Origin: Amoebidium appalachense
Taxonomy: Eukaryota; Ichthyosporea
Reading direction: 5' to 3'
Length of the DNA stretch: 64,000 bases
Assembly: GCA_963693365.1 (NCBI GenBank)
Contig: CAVNZM010000001.1
Span: 62,001 to 126,000 of the forward strand
The notes beneath the pieces were generated by a model, which saw only the letters and a list, made by a program, of their open reading frames with translations, searched no databases and was not told the origin of the DNA. This document shows positions 22,018 through 35,520 of the stretch, in pieces (position 1 is the first letter of the stretch; each line of letters starts with the position of its first letter). Both the position numbers and the translations under genes were made by a program.

Positions 22018-22344
22018 CCGACTCAGTCTGTCTCAGACTTTACTGATGTGATACCCGTACCGGGACGGCTTTCTTATATAGCCCCCAGGTTTCGGATCAA
22101 GGCCCAGGATTGGTTCATCCGCGGCCAGCGCGGGTGGCAACATGCCATTCGTGATTCTGGTGCGGTCCGAGCCAGTCAGACCTTCGTTCTATTTATGCAA
22201 ACGTCTTATTGGTTCACTTCGTTTATGTGGTATGCAGCGGGGTGCGGACATAATATTTATGTGATATTCGTGGCAAAGCACGAATCGTGTGCTAGTACAT
22301 CACATTCTTTAGTAAACATGTACAGTTCATGTGTACAGTTTTCA
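22018..22344 (-). repeat. Lr1 3' LTR, copy 3 (truncated)
   Basis: About 327 of 480 bp. The TGTAAACAACTG terminus is altered (AGTTTTCA on the plus strand), and a segment near 22240 is deleted. Confidence 0.8.
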
Positions 22345-24384
22345 CTCCCCCCCCTTGTCGGGAGCCTGGTGGTGTCGTTAGACAAGCAAACCACCAGGCT
22401 GAGAGGCGATAAACAACCTTCAGCGAGAATTCTTGTGCGCCGAGCTGCGGGGCAGAACAGAGCAAGGACAGTGGCATAGACTTGTGCAAGTCTATGAGAA
22501 CTTCATGTTCCAAAAACACAACATAGTCATGCAGCATTCTTCTGAGTTTTTGTTTTCCGTGGCGAAGATTGTTGCAGAGTGTGATTGCGAATTAATCGCT
22601 TCGTCGCTGTGCTTGGCATTTTCTGTAGAAGTTTGTACTTTCCTTTTTATGAAATTTTTTCCTTTTTAGGATACTCCCGCAGATTCGTTTTCAATTGCGA
22701 GTAATTTAGTTGTGTGGATGAATGATCATACCAAACATTCGAAAATGAATAAAACTCAAGCCTTAGGTCACTTCGTAGCTCAGGTAGTGCTGGATAGCTT
22801 CTTAGCCGCTGCCCCTTATGGTTCTACCTTAATATTATAAGGCGAGTCACCATGGCCAGAAAAGCCACTTCTTTCACGAACAAAGAGCACTTCTTAAAGT
22901 TTCCTTTCAGCTTTAACCCTGCATCATCGGAGCTGGGAAAAACATGAATAAAAATGCCCTAAGTGTTCTTCGTTGGGTGACATAAAGAAATATATCAGCC
23001 CGTCAGAACCAGTAAAAACCCGGTTCATAATTCATAAGAAGAGGGTAGGCAAAGCAAACCTTCTTCAAAAAACACATGCTTCCATTCGTGAGCAGTTTTC
23101 GTATCCCATGAGCCAGCGATTTTTGTTGAGCAGGGGGATTCCAGGCATAATACATTCTTCTGGAGGCTTGGCCTCAAAAGAAAAGTCATCACAGTCGCCC
23201 TTTCTTTTGTAAGCAACTTCGTGAGTGCGCTTCGTGTTTTCATATCCTCCAATGCAGGTCTGGATGGTGCCCCATCCTCTGCTTCATTTGTAGGTGGCCC
23301 TACTGTTGGTTCTGTTCGTTGTGTGGAATACCAAAACCATTTGTGTTCGTGGAACTGCTTTGTGCTGTGCTTTCTTTCGTGTTGGTGTTCATGAATTTAC
23401 CCCGCTCACACACCCTACTTCTCACATACATCAGATGTAAGTAGCTGCCTGGTGAGCGTGTGGTACGTGTTCGTTGGACCCTTCCATTACTTCCTAAGAA
23501 GAGCATTTCGTTTTAGCAGAGGTACCCAATAAGGCAGCTTGTGGGGTTGTCTCCCGCCTGTGCCCATTGGTGGGGTGTGTACGTGCTAAAGGGTTACAGT
23601 GTCATCGGATTTTGCAAGGGAATAACATGGTCACCTCCGTACCAGCGCCTAGGTACACGTGATGGTCTGATGTGTTAGTCAACAACACCTTGCATTCGTA
23701 TTCGTCCTCAATCACACTTTCTTCCCTACTGGAGAGGTGGGATTCATTATTCGAAATTCGAGCTAAACTGGTGACACTGCATGCTGGTGTTGTGCGGGAC
23801 GGTGCCCTTGCAACATTATTTATTCTTTTATTCTGGTGGGGGTGTGCCGGCAGCAATTTTATTTTGCATGCCGGTATTCAAGGCTTTACCGCATAGTTCG
23901 TATGTTATAGTATTTATACAGTATTGCCACACACTGGCAGTTACCTGTAAATTCGTACTCCACAGCTTCGTTTGTTTCACATGCACGAACAAAAGTTCTG
24001 CATCGACTTTATTACATGCCTTCTGTGCACCAAGAGTGCAAGTTCGTTGGGGCATGGCACCAGGAAGGGCCATACATGAGGCATACGTTCGTAACGTGCT
24101 TAGCCTAAGGCATGCAGGCATAAATTCGTGAGCATTTGTGCATCCTGTGCGCTAAACTATGGGCATGTGGTATTCGACAAGAGCAAGGGATTCGAAGCAT
24201 GCATGCAACACTACTTTCATAAGATCTTAGGTCCTACATGCTATAGCAACAGCGACGGTGCATTCATGCTGTGAGTGGCCGTGCATATAGTTGCAAGTGT
24301 GGACGTGCTCGCGGTGGCATGGACACGATGACTGTGTGCAATAGCGTAATGCACTTAAGGGCAACAGTTTTCTTTCTTCGTAAC

Positions 24385-25092
24385 TGTCATCTTCACTTGA
24401 TTCTCAGCAAGACTTAGAAGTTGAGTTTTGTATTTATTTATTAGTTGTTGTAGTTTGTTTCCTTTTCCTTTCTTCATTTCTTTCTTTCTTTCCCGTTTCC
24501 GTGTACACGACATCTTAGATCTGTGTACGTATCGACATACTTAGCTCGCGCACACGTATTGTCGTTTGCGTCAAAATCTATATATGTCATCCAATCATAT
24601 CTCGTTTGTATTTTCCCAAATATAGTAACTTACATTCCTTTCTCATTCCTTTCCCACGACGTAGCATTGTGCTATGTTCTTCAACTATTAGGAATAATTA
24701 TATTTAGACGTGTTATGATAAGAACATGTATAAATGTATGTTATGAATTAATAGTAATATAAGTGGTTTCATTTTGTTAAATGTTTCCGTGCTTTTATTA
24801 GAAGTTTCTTTCATTAGAGGATTGAGTTTTATATTCTATGTGTCGACAGACATTTTAATCGATATATTTTACACTCATAGTTTTCGTTCTTTTGATTGGT
24901 TTATCGTTTCACATTCCCAAGTATAAAAGGGACCTCATCTTGAAATAAATCGTAAGCAGTCGTATTCATTTCCTATGGTTCCAGAAATCGTTCCACCTCT
25001 CCGGTTGTGCTTCTCCCGTGTGTCTCTGTGTTGTGTATTACATAACATCCATCTGTGCTCTCTGCTTCTCCGTTTACCCACACAAAATAACA
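24385..25092 (+). repeat. Copia solo LTR in Lr1 copy 3
   Basis: 708 bp from TGTCATCTTCAC to AAAATAACA. Flanked by the 5-bp duplication GTAAC (24380-24384 and 25093-25097). It has a TATA box (TATAAAAGG near 24922) with AATAAA about 20 bp downstream. A solo LTR implies recombination between the two LTRs of an insert. Confidence 0.92.
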
Positions 25093-25657
25093 GTAACATA
25101 GAGGGGGCTGTGTGCATTGCAACCCACGCAGTGTTGTGCAGTCGTTCTTTTCATTTTCGTATTTCCATTTCATTTTGCTTTCGTTTTTCGTTTTTCGTCG
25201 TATGATAACTTCGTTACTTCGTTTTGTTTTCGTGAATGCATTCATTTCGTATTTCCTCTATGCATTCGTTTGTCGTTGATTCGTTATTTCGTTGTGTATT
25301 CGTGATGGTTCGTTTTTCGTTAGTTCATTGCTTCGTTAGTAATTCTTTATTCGTTTGTTCGTGTATTCGTTGTTTCGTTGTGTTTTCGTTTTTCTTCACA
25401 TTTTTTATGTGTCGTAGCAAAAGAAGATTTTCATGCTTTCGATTCTTTCCGTGTTCTTCGAGGTGGGCTGGCCACTTCAAACTTTTCGGTGTATATTCTA
25501 AGCCGGAGAAGGAAAGATGTGCCTATCATCGTGGTAAAAAGGATTGTGATCGGCCATGGGAGATTCTTGAGCTGATTAAAAGATCTGAGATTCTTGAACT
25601 GATTGAAAGATGTGAGATTCGAGGGATGCGAGATTCTTGAACTGCGCGGTCGCCAAT

Positions 25658-26117
25658 GTAAACAGTTGGACTAGTTAGGATAAGGCAGAGTACAACTGAA
25701 TCAAAATAAAGACAGAGAACGGGTAGAAAGGCACACGCGGCCAGGTTGCTTTTACTATGGGCCGACTCAGTCTGTCTCAGACTTCACTGATGTGATCCCC
25801 GTACTGGGACGGCTTTCTTATATACCCCCTAGGTTTCAGATCAAAGTCCAGGATTGGTTCATCCGCGGCCAGCGCGGGTGGCAACATGCCATTCGTGATT
25901 CTGGTGCGGTCCGAGCCAGTCAGATCTTCGTCCTATTTATGCAAGCATCTTATTGGTTCACTTCGTTTATGTGGTATGCAGCGGTAGAATCATATATGGT
26001 TCACTTCTTATGTAAGATTGATTCCTATTGGTGCGGACATAATATTTATGTGATATTCGTGACAAAGCACGAATCGTGTGCTAGTACATCACATTCTTTA
26101 GTAAACATGTACAGTTC
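25658..26117 (-). repeat. Lr1 5' LTR, copy 3
   Basis: Minus strand, 460 of 480 bp. The inner end TGTAAACAG is next to the primer-binding region GGTCGCCAA, as in copy 4. Confidence 0.85.
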
Positions 26118-26731
26118 GGTTTTATTTGTGGAGTTTTATTGACATAAATATTTTTCTGGGTAAACACGTAGGATGGGTGTCCGATATCAACATAACCATG
26201 TAGGCTTCGTTTCGTGTTTTAGCAGCTCGCGTTCGGCTGCCCGCATACGGGCACCTATTAGCCGATCAAAACATCAGATTCCACAGATCACTAGACCGAG
26301 TTTGATTGGCTCAGGATTAGATTTCACATAACACTAGGTCGATTTTGATTGGCTCAGATCGGTAGCCTTAGGTATATAAGCACGACAGTTTTTGGCAGAT
26401 CAGCAACCAACAGACACATCTTCTGTGTTTAGCACCTACAGCTTTACAGCTATATTTTCTTTTCATTCTCCCTATCTTTCCCTACGCCGGTCAGCAGGCC
26501 GCCGAAAAAACGCCAGGCCTCAGCCACCGCCCCTGCCGCGGCACCTAAGCGCCTGACCCGCAGCGACCTCCGCCACAGGCTGTCCAACGCTCCCGCGGGC
26601 CCTGACGCGCCTCCCGAGGCACATACCACCACGGACCCTCCGGCTACTCTCCCCTCCACTACTGAAGTCCCTCCTCAGGCCCCGCCGTCCCCGCCGATGA
26701 CTTCTCAAGACGCCGTCCTTGCCGCCCTCAC
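26118..26731 (+). mobile_element. YR-E: 5' end of a YR element
   Basis: A1 with its CCAAT boxes and TATA box, and about 235 bp of gag, cut at 26731 by a copia LTR. The gag start is mutated to AGG. Confidence 0.85.
26496..26731 (+). pseudogene. Gag-like ORF1 fragment of YR-E (start codon lost)
   Basis: Codons match the YR-C gag N-terminus. The ATG of YR-C and YR-F is AGG here at 26496-26498, and a short deletion shortens the Pro/Thr-rich stretch. The fragment stops at the copia LTR. Confidence 0.8.
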
Positions 26732-27440
26732 TGTCATCTTCACTTGATTCTCAGCAAGACTTAGAAGTTGAGTTTTGTATTTATTTATTAGTTGTTGTAG
26801 TTTGTTTCCTTTTCCTTTCTTCATTTCTTTCTTTCTTTTCCGTTTCCGTGTACACGACATCTTAGATCTGTGTACGTATCGACATACTTAGCTCGCGCAC
26901 ACGTATTGTCGTTTGTGTCAAAATCTATATATGTCATCCAATCATATCTCGTTTGTATTTTCCCAAATATAGTAACTTACATTCCTTTCTCATTCCTTTC
27001 CCACGACGTAGCATTGTGCTATGTTCTCCAACTATTAGGAATAATTATATTTAGACGTGTTATGATAAGAACATGTATAAATGTATGTTATGAATTAATA
27101 GTTATATAAGTGGTTTCATTTTGTTAAATGTTTCCGTGCTTTTATTAGAAGTTTCTTTCATTAGAGGATTGAGTTTTATATTCTATGTGTCGACAGACAT
27201 TTTAATCGATATATTTTACACTCATAGTTTTCGTTCTTTTGATTGGTTTATCGTTTCACATTCCCAAGTATAAAAGGGACCTCATCTTGAAATAAATCGT
27301 AAGCAGTCGTATTCATCTCCTATGGTTCCAGAAATCGTTCCACCTCTCCGGTTGTGTTTTTCCCGTGTGTCTCTGTGTTGTGTATATCATAACACCCATC
27401 TGTGCTCTCTGCTTCTCCGTTTACCCACACAAAATAACAG
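26732..27440 (+). repeat. Copia 5' LTR
   Basis: 709 bp, TGTCATC to AATAACA, with TATAAAAGG near 27269. Confidence 0.9.
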
Positions 27441-27514
27441 GTTTACGGCCCCTTTGCACGCTAACACACAATCTCGTTACAACCGCGAAATTCCTCAGTC
27501 TAACTGCTTCAATC

Positions 27515-27891
27515 ATGACTGACAAACCGTCGTATATCAACCTTCCAATATGGAATCCGTCCGAGAAACGAGACGAGAAACGTCTTAATTATTTCGAGTG
27601 GGAGCCACTCATTCACCGGTTCATTAGAACAACCATTGCCGAGAAATTCGTTGACGCTATCAAGAGGCCACAGTGGGTTGACGGCGCTGAAGCCAACCAG
27701 TGGCTAGGCTACACCACCAAGGACTCCTACAAGAAAGCTTCCGACGTCCTCGACCAGATCCTCAACCAGTCCGTCCACCCGACCGAGCTCTACGACTCCG
27801 GCCGGATGCAAGACGGTGTCCACGGTGGTGAAGTCTTCCACAACCTACGTATGGCGTATGTAGCAGAGAAGGAGGCCCGAGTCACTCAGAC
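27515..27891 (+). pseudogene. Copia gag N-terminal fragment
   Basis: Starts MTDKPSYINLPIWNPSEK and matches the gag at 40877 with a few changes. It lacks the C-terminal half and nucleocapsid. Confidence 0.85.
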
Positions 27892-28560
27892 ACCATCTGA
27901 TGTGATTGGATGTTATTATGTCACCATTCTTATAGTCCTGCGGCCGCAGAACACAAACCGTTGACGTACTCTCGCGGCAAACTTTGTTTTGGGGAACAGA
28001 ATCATCGTTACTTTGAACTGTTAAGGCTATCTTCTTTTTTGCCAGCCTGAAATGCAGGTGCTTGGACTAGTGCTACGTGGGGCCTGGGTCTCTCTTCGAC
28101 ACGACCTATTAGTACACCACGCCTGTCTGGATCTGGTGGCTGGTATGTGCTTATATAGGTTTCCTGTCTTACAGTTAACACGTACGTCGATAACAAAACA
28201 AAAAAGAACGGAGAAAGAGAGGGGTGCGTAGAAGAATAAACGAGGGAGGTTAGGAGGTTTTTTGAAAGAGAACGTACAGTACTGTAGCTGTCCACAGTTA
28301 CCGGATGTTTTCATTTGGCTTTGCTTATAAGTAGTCGTGGGGTCAGCTGCAGTTTTTAGGAAATTTGCTTTTTGTTCGCAACTATGTTCCCAAGTGTCAC
28401 ACGATTTGTTTCAGGAGCTTGAAACCCTGGTTCCAACCCACCACCACTTTCTGTGGAGCTTATCACGCTGTTGTGATTTAAGCATCACCAGCATCATCTT
28501 GATGTTTTCAAACCTACATTATGGGCATCACTTGCACAACAGTACCCAGGGGTTCTGTTT
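27892..28560. other. Unassigned low-copy spacer
   Basis: About 670 bp with no repeat or coding signature I can support. It begins at the copia break and ends at the CA microsatellite. Confidence 0.5.
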
Positions 28561-28668
28561 CACACACACACGAACAAACAGGCTTGCACACACGTGTGCT
28601 CACCACGCACACACACACACGCACGCACACGCACGCACACACGCACGCACACACACACACACACGCAC

Positions 28669-28737
<69 letters not shown>

Positions 28738-28862
28738 CAGACGCAGGCAGGTGCAGGCGCACCCATGGGCACGGAACACACATACGAACACGCTTGCCGT
28801 TATCTCCCCCCCCCCCCCCCCCCCCTCCCCCCCTTCCGAGAAAAAGAATCAGGCACACTGTG
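28561..28862 (+). repeat. (CA)n microsatellite and C-tract
   Basis: CA repeats with scattered CGCA units to 28735, then a C-tract at about 28806-28833. The ORFs read across them are low-complexity. Confidence 0.95.
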
Positions 28863-28949
28863 AGGCATAAACATGGTCATCTGCACTCCTTGCCTAGGAA
28901 GCATGAGATATCTTATGGTCAAGATGCACACGTTCTGCTTTAATGTCTC

Positions 28950-28970
28950 CACCCCCCCCCCCTCCCCCCC

Positions 28971-29001
<31 letters not shown>

Positions 29002-29174
29002 ACACTCCAGGACCACACACAGGCACACACAACATACAAGCACACACCCCTACCTACACACACACATACACACACACATATATCCACACACGGGCACAAC
29101 TCTCCTGTTGCATGCTGCGTTCGTCATTTCAACGTTACTCAGGGTGGAGCTCGTTTGGTGTTGGTGGGTGGGGG

Positions 29175-29233
<59 letters not shown>

Positions 29234-29540
29234 GGGGGGGTGGAGGGGGAGGGGGAGGGGGGGGGGTGGGGGGGAGGGGAGGGGAGGGGGGGGTGGGAGA
29301 GAGGCTTTATTTGGGGATAATAGGTTATTCCACACACAGACTGGCCGCGGGTGCAAACGTTGCCAAGTCACACGATCTGAATCATGGCCAGTGGCTGCTT
29401 CTGTGCGCCCGTCTTGTGATCTGTAATGCAAAGGTATCAACCCCCCCCCCCCCCCCCCCCCCCCCCAAACACACACACACACACACCACCACCACCACTA
29501 CCATAACCCCCCTTCCCCCTCATCCCCCCCCCCCCCCCCT
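28950..29540. repeat. Cluster of C-, CA-, GT- and G-tracts
   Basis: C-tracts at 28951-28987 and 29441-29466, CA at 28987-29010, GT at 29177-29230, and G-rich sequence at 29231-29300. Between them are short unique stretches without a recognised gene. Confidence 0.9.
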
Positions 29541-29692
29541 TTCCTTGATGACTTGGGCCCTCCCTGAGGATGGGCTCTGCTATGACCATACTGTGCCATG
29601 GCTGATGCTGCATACGAATGTTTGCCCATGTGTCCTGCACCATCCTCATCGTCTATGCGTCTCGTACTGTGTTCCGCATTCAACCCCCCCCC
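29541..29692 (-). repeat. Dispersed G-tract-bounded repeat, copy at 29.6 kb
   Basis: Shares GAGGATGGGCTCTGCT and the GCATTCAACCCCC end with copies at 31960 and 32290. C-tracts lie on both sides on the plus strand. Confidence 0.55.
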
Positions 29693-29699
29693 CTTTCCC

Positions 29700-29901
29700 C
29701 CTCCGTTTTTTTCTTTCCCCCCCCCCCCCCCCCCCCCTCCCCCGTGCACTGTTAGAGTGATTCTCTTTCATTTCCTCCTTTTTTTTTTTTTTGCCCTCGG
29801 TGATTTTTTTCTTCAGCCCAAACAGTAGTGGTCATATATCATGTTCTCTGCCCCATCTTTCACTCGTCTTTATCCTTGCCTCTTCCCATCCTCCTTCTAT
29901 T

Positions 29902-29946
<45 letters not shown>

Positions 29947-29982
29947 ACCCCCCCCCTCTTCTCTCTCACTTTTCCCGGGGGC

Positions 29983-30018
<36 letters not shown>

Positions 30019-30200
30019 CTTTCAATATCTCATGATCACTGTGTTTCATGGATGCACTTCTGTGTTTTATTGCCTTTTTTTTTTTTTTTTTTTTTTTGGT
30101 TAAAAATCCCTCCTCACCACCCACTCAATATACGTTTATTCGCCCCCTCCCCCCTCCCCCCCCCATCCCCCTTTTCATTTCCTTTCATAGGTTTGCAGGC
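29700..30200. repeat. C-, A- and T-homopolymer cluster
   Basis: C-tracts at 29719-29737 and 29907-29946, an A-tract at 29984-30016 and a T-tract at 30077-30097. No gene. Confidence 0.92.
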
Positions 30201-30209
30201 CACACACAC

Positions 30210-30809
<600 letters not shown>

Positions 30810-30944
30810 TGGCTGTTGTTTCCCTAAGACCCTCCCCGTAGCACTCCTTCCGACTCTCGATATGCTTTTCAGCCCCCTCTTCCTGCCTGCTGCTCTCTCT
30901 CTGCAAGCGTACTCCCTTGCCCATTCCCATGCTTCGGCTACACC

Positions 30945-30978
<34 letters not shown>

Positions 30979-31374
30979 ACTCTCTCTCTCTCCCCCTCCC
31001 CCTCCCTCTCCCCCTCTCCCTCCCTCCCTCCCTCCCTCTCTGTGCTTCGTGACTGTGTACCGCATTCTAACCCCCCCCCCCCCTCCCCCCCCCCCCCCCC
31101 CCCTCCCCCCCCCCCCCCCCCCCCCCCCCCCCGCCCCTACCCTCTCCCGCTGCCCCCGTCCCCCCCTTCTCCGGCCATTGGATGTTGCATGCTTGGCTGT
31201 CCCTTTGAATGTAGCTTTTATTGACATAGTTGTGTACTCTGAAACATCACCTTCCCCTACTCCTTCCCTCCACCCTCATTTTGCACACATACACCCACAC
31301 GGCATCCACATGGTACACACGGCTCCCACAGCCATATTGAGAGACACACACCTTCCGATGCTTGCTTTTGTTCA

Positions 31375-31409
<35 letters not shown>

Positions 31410-31922
31410 TTGATGCATACGTCACACACACCCCCCCCCCCCTCCCTCCCCCCTTCATCCTTCGTTTTCCCCTCTCTATTTCCGTAGGAACATTTGCCTG
31501 CTACTCCCCGTCTTTTTCAACCATTTCCCTGAGCCCCCCGTCACTCCTTTTTTCCACACTAACTCCAGGTGAACATGTATCAAGTCGTATTGCCCGCCTC
31601 TTCCCCCCCCCCCCCCCCCCCCCCCCCCCCATTCGTACACTTCCTCTGCCTCCTCCCTCCCGTATCTTCATTGTTGTTGCAGGCACAAACACACTGCGAC
31701 ACACACACACACATCCCCTTCACATCTTTATTGCTTTTTTGACCCTGTAGCCCCCTCCATCTCACCTTCGTCTCTTTTCGCTTACTCTTTATACATGTAA
31801 ACTCATTCCCCCTTCCCCCTATCTTTATCAATCCCTTTTTCTCTCTTCGTACGTCTCTCACATCTCCCATCCTTTTTCACTCTCCCTCCAACTGGAAGTG
31901 TGTGTTGTTCGTCTCTCTCTCT

Positions 31923-31959
<37 letters not shown>
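30810..31959. repeat. C-tract-rich region without a gene
   Basis: C-tracts near 30948-30978, 31071-31132, 31377-31409, 31430-31455, 31605-31630 and 31925-31958. Unique stretches between them contain no recognised coding sequence. Confidence 0.85.
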
Positions 31960-31963
<4 letters not shown>

Positions 31964-32075
31964 CTCTGGCTCTGCTTATTATGCATACTCTTTTATGTAT
32001 GGTTTGTTCTCTGCATCGTGTTGCCCTTCGTTTATGTGTACTTCGTACTTTATGACGCATTCAAAACCCCCCTCT
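31960..32075 (-). repeat. Dispersed G-tract-bounded repeat, copy at 32.0 kb
   Basis: Shares GGCTCTGCTTATTATGCATAC, CTCTGCATCGTGTT and GTGTACTTCGTACTTT with 32290-32425. Confidence 0.6.
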
Positions 32076-32289
32076 CTCTTCTTTCTTCTCTCTCTCTCTC
32101 CCCCCTCTTTCTCTCTCTCTCTTTCCCTCTCCCTCTCCCTCTCCCCCTCCCCGGCCTTTCCCACTGCCCTTGCCTGCATAAGCAACCCTGCTCGTCTCTG
32201 ATCAAGACGGGTGACCTACTCATGTTCAAGTGAAACAGTATCTGAGTTGGGTTTCGTTAACGAGGGGAATAGGTCGAAACTCGGGTACT

Positions 32290-32440
32290 GTGGATGACGT
32301 GGGCCCCCCCTGAGGATGGGCTCTGCTTATTATGCATACTCTTTATGTATGGCTTGCATTCTGCATCGTGTTATCCGTTTGTTCTTGTGTACTTCGTACT
32401 TTTTGACGCATTCAACCCCCCCCCCCCCCCCCCCCCCCCT
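32290..32440 (-). repeat. Dispersed G-tract-bounded repeat, copy at 32.3 kb
   Basis: The closest copy to 31960-32075, about 330 bp away. It begins with GAGGATGGGCTCTGC and ends in GACGCATTCAA followed by about 23 C. Confidence 0.6.
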
Positions 32441-32644
32441 CTTTCTCCCACCCCATTCTCCACCCCATTTTCTCCCCGCGAGTCCCCCTTTTTTCTTGGA
32501 TGTTGCAGGCTTGTTGACCTTGTTGGTTTTGTTTTTTTGCGGGTGAGAAGGTGGGGGAGATGGGGGCCGTGTTGGAAGGTGGGGTCCGTGTTTGTGTACA
32601 GGTTTTATCTTCCTCTGCCCGCCACCACTGTTTACACCATTAGT

Positions 32645-32890
32645 TGCACGTACACGCACGCAAGCATGTACTCACACACACGGCACACGTAAGCACACAC
32701 ATGCACGGGCGCACGCACACACATGCACGCACGGACGCACGCACGCACACACGCACACACGCACGACACAGTGTAGGTATGTGTGTATGAGTGCATAAGT
32801 GTTTGTGTGGTGCCACAGTGTGTGTGTGTGTGTGTACATTCAATTTGATGTGTGTCTGTGTGTGTGTGTGTGCGTGTGTGTGTGGTGCAA
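32645..32890. repeat. Facing (CA)n/(GC)A and (GT)n tracts
   Basis: CA-rich with CGCA units at 32645-32770, then GT-rich at 32774-32890. The transcript could fold back on itself. Confidence 0.8.
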
Positions 32891-33930
32891 CTTGTTTTAG
32901 TGTTAAACGTGTTTCCCAATGGCATGACGTGGCTGAAAATGCACGAGATTTTTATGGACTCCACGAAATGCAACCATTGATGATTATCTTCCAGGCATGT
33001 CCCATAGTTTAGATACAGATCTAGTTTTCACTAGATCCTTTGTTGCTGGGTGTTTTGTTTAAAAAACACAAAAATCCATTTTTTTTTTTGGATGGCATTA
33101 GTAAGCTATGAAGTTTCTAACTAGATGCTCTACCATCTAGAACTGATTAGAATCAGAGGGCATGGGAGAGTAACATATTGTTTACATGTCTGAAATTTAT
33201 ATTCTTGTTGGACTTCGTATGGGCAAAGCTAAACAACCACTAGAAAATGTAAGATCTGGATGTACCTAGATGTAACAAACATATTTATCTTCAATGAAAC
33301 TCCCTTCTCTGTGCATTTCGACAGTGTGTTGCCTTTGGTACGTTGCATCTATCTTGATTAAAAATACTGAAGTTTATGAATAAAATTGTATGTGGAAGAG
33401 AGCTTTCAGAGTTAGGTTATGAGGCTTGGCTTAGTTGTTGAATCTTGAGTGGATTGATATTTTTGCCTAATCCACGAGCCAACAATCGTACCCTAAATGA
33501 GGTTATAGTATACCGTACTATGTGTAAGATGAACGGAAGAACGAAGATACCATACGGCCCCAGGCTCACTGCGTGGGTTTATGATAATGCACTGTGCATA
33601 TGTTAACAACATACACTGGACCCCGATTTGTGGGCCAGAAATAAAGGAGGTCGTGCTTCAGCGATGCTCCAAGGACCTGAAGCCAAGACAGAAATATGAT
33701 AATGCCGGCAAGCAGAGTTGAAGCTGAAATATATGTGTGACACAAAAAATCAAAAACACTAATGCCCAAACATGCCGGAAATCTAGTTGCACACTCTAGC
33801 AGATATACTGTTTCACACCTTTATTCAGAACCATAAATATTCAGTAATAATCGTCATTTTGCACAGAAATGTGAGATACCCCAGAAATCGGAAGCAACCT
33901 CCTTTGACATGTGTGATCAGACTTCATTAA
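32891..33930. other. AT-rich unassigned DNA
   Basis: About 1 kb of ordinary AT-rich sequence. No ORF of note, no repeat shared with the rest of the window, and no splice-supported exon was recognised. Confidence 0.6.
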
Positions 33931-34371
33931 TTTACTTTAGTTTTCATGTGTTGCCGGGCTTTAACCAATCATCAAGGATAAGTGTGATATGTCTGAGTCT
34001 TTGCAGTGTATCATAGGTTAGAACTTCCTTGATAATGACACGAGTTGATCTTAACTAGTGTCTGTGTCCTATCGTGTGCGTCTCCGCGTACCAGATCTCT
34101 CTGAAAGCAATTGGTTCTTAGTGATTGGTTTCTATTAGAAACAGATCTGATTTCCGACTGGTCGGAAATCATGTATGGATTAGACTTAAGGGAATTTCAG
34201 GTATTTATTCGAGATCAAAATAAATTGAGTTTAGTCGTGTCTAAACATTGATGTCTGTTGTGTACACTGCTCCGATCGTTCCGTGTTTTGTTGTTGTGTG
34301 TCTGTGGTGTTTTCACACTGCACCACTGTGTCTCTGCTTCCATCCCAAACACTTATATAATTTTACACTAA
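33931..34371 (+). repeat. Possible divergent copia-type LTR
   Basis: Its order of signals (TATA-like stretch, AAATAAATTGAG, GTGTCTGTGGTG, then TCTCTGCTTCCATCCC and an ACA end) parallels the 3' third of the copia LTR. It directly abuts RNase H coding sequence, which would fit an internal deletion. The start is not defined. Confidence 0.35.
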
Positions 34372-34374
34372 CTG

Positions 34375-34804
34375 CCCCAACACCCGTCGTTCAACCACCG
34401 GATACGTCATCTTCTTCAAGGGGATCCCCATCACATGGTATTCAAAGCTGCAGTCCATCACGGCAACATCCACCACCGAGGCTGAGCTTCTGGCCATCAA
34501 TGCTGCTGTTCAAAACGTCACCTGGCACCGTGATCTCCTCCGTGAACTCGGCTACCCGATGACCGACCCCACCCCCGTCCACTGTGACAACCAGTCCACC
34601 ATTGCCCTCCTGCACACCAACAGCATCAAGCACCGGACCAAACACATTGCCGTCCGGTACCACAACACGAAGGACTACATCAAGAGTGGGGATGTGGTCG
34701 TCACCTACGTGTCCACCAAGGACAACGTGGCCGACATCTTCACCAAGGCCCTGCCTGGGCCCTCCCACGAGCAGCACCGTGCTTCCCTCAGTCTTCGTGA
34801 CTGA
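34375..34804 (+). pseudogene. Copia RNase H C-terminal fragment
   Basis: Codons match 44401-44842: ITWYSKLQSITATSTTEAE, then CDNQSTIALLHTN and KDNVADIFTKALPG. It ends in TGA before a C-tract. No RT part remains. Confidence 0.85.
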
Positions 34805-35520
34805 GTGTGCCCCCCCCCCCCCCCCCCCCCTCCCCCGTTCATCTACAGTGGTCTTCAAGTAGGTTGGGGCCCCGGCCAGTGGTCTACACATCACCGTGTA
34901 GAGACACCTCCCAACGAAAGTCTACTGCTGTCTTCATCAATCTTCAGTGTGTGCATCTTCAGTGGGGAATTCCTTCTCCACCATCCGTCGTTTTTTTATA
35001 TACCACCATATCTATTGGTTTTCTTTTATATTCGACTTATGTATATGTCGAACTGGGATGGCGTCCCAGTATAAATAATTATCTATAGCCATGGCGTGCT
35101 GGTTGACTGCCAGTCTAAACCTAGTCCTCGGGATGTACCTTCCCCGTGTCTTAACTGGTTGACCACCAGTCTATAAATCAGTCCACAAGATGTTCATGCC
35201 TTGTGTGTATCTGGGTGAGCCCCAGTATAAAACATTAGCCACCAACACGTCACACATACACTAGTGTTTTCTTCTATATATGTATCGTTGATTGGCTACC
35301 GTCATGTTCCGAGTCTTCCGAGGCAACCGTCGTTGTGTGCTTCCTCCGTTTTGGTTTTCTTCCCCGGCTTGCCACTTCAAGTCTTCTCCAATTGTCTTCT
35401 CGAGTGGGGAAACTTGACTGTGACGTCACAGCACCTGCTTCTACAAGTGTGAGAGTATTGACATCAACAGTCACATCAACAAACTTCACGAGAACCCAAC
35501 TTCCAACCCTTGAGTGGGGA

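Larger units (their letters stand above)
22018..26117 (-). mobile_element. Lr1 LTR element, copy 3 (minus strand)
   Basis: 5' LTR 25658-26117, internal 22345-25657, 3' LTR 22018-22344. The internal region is about 2.6 kb once the copia solo LTR (24385-25092) is removed, as in copy 4. The 5' LTR lacks its last ~20 bp where YR-E begins. The 3' LTR is cut by LTR-X. It is more diverged than copies 1, 2 and 4. Confidence 0.85.
26732..27891 (+). mobile_element. Copia 5' fragment (LTR plus gag start)
   Basis: A 5' LTR (26732-27440), the leader and the first ~125 gag codons, nearly identical to 40093-41250. It is truncated at 27891, where unrelated sequence begins. Confidence 0.88.

Noticed and set aside
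33100-33160. Short hairpin near CTAGATGCTC / CCATCTAG
   Set aside because: Small, imperfect and within AT-rich DNA; no better than chance.
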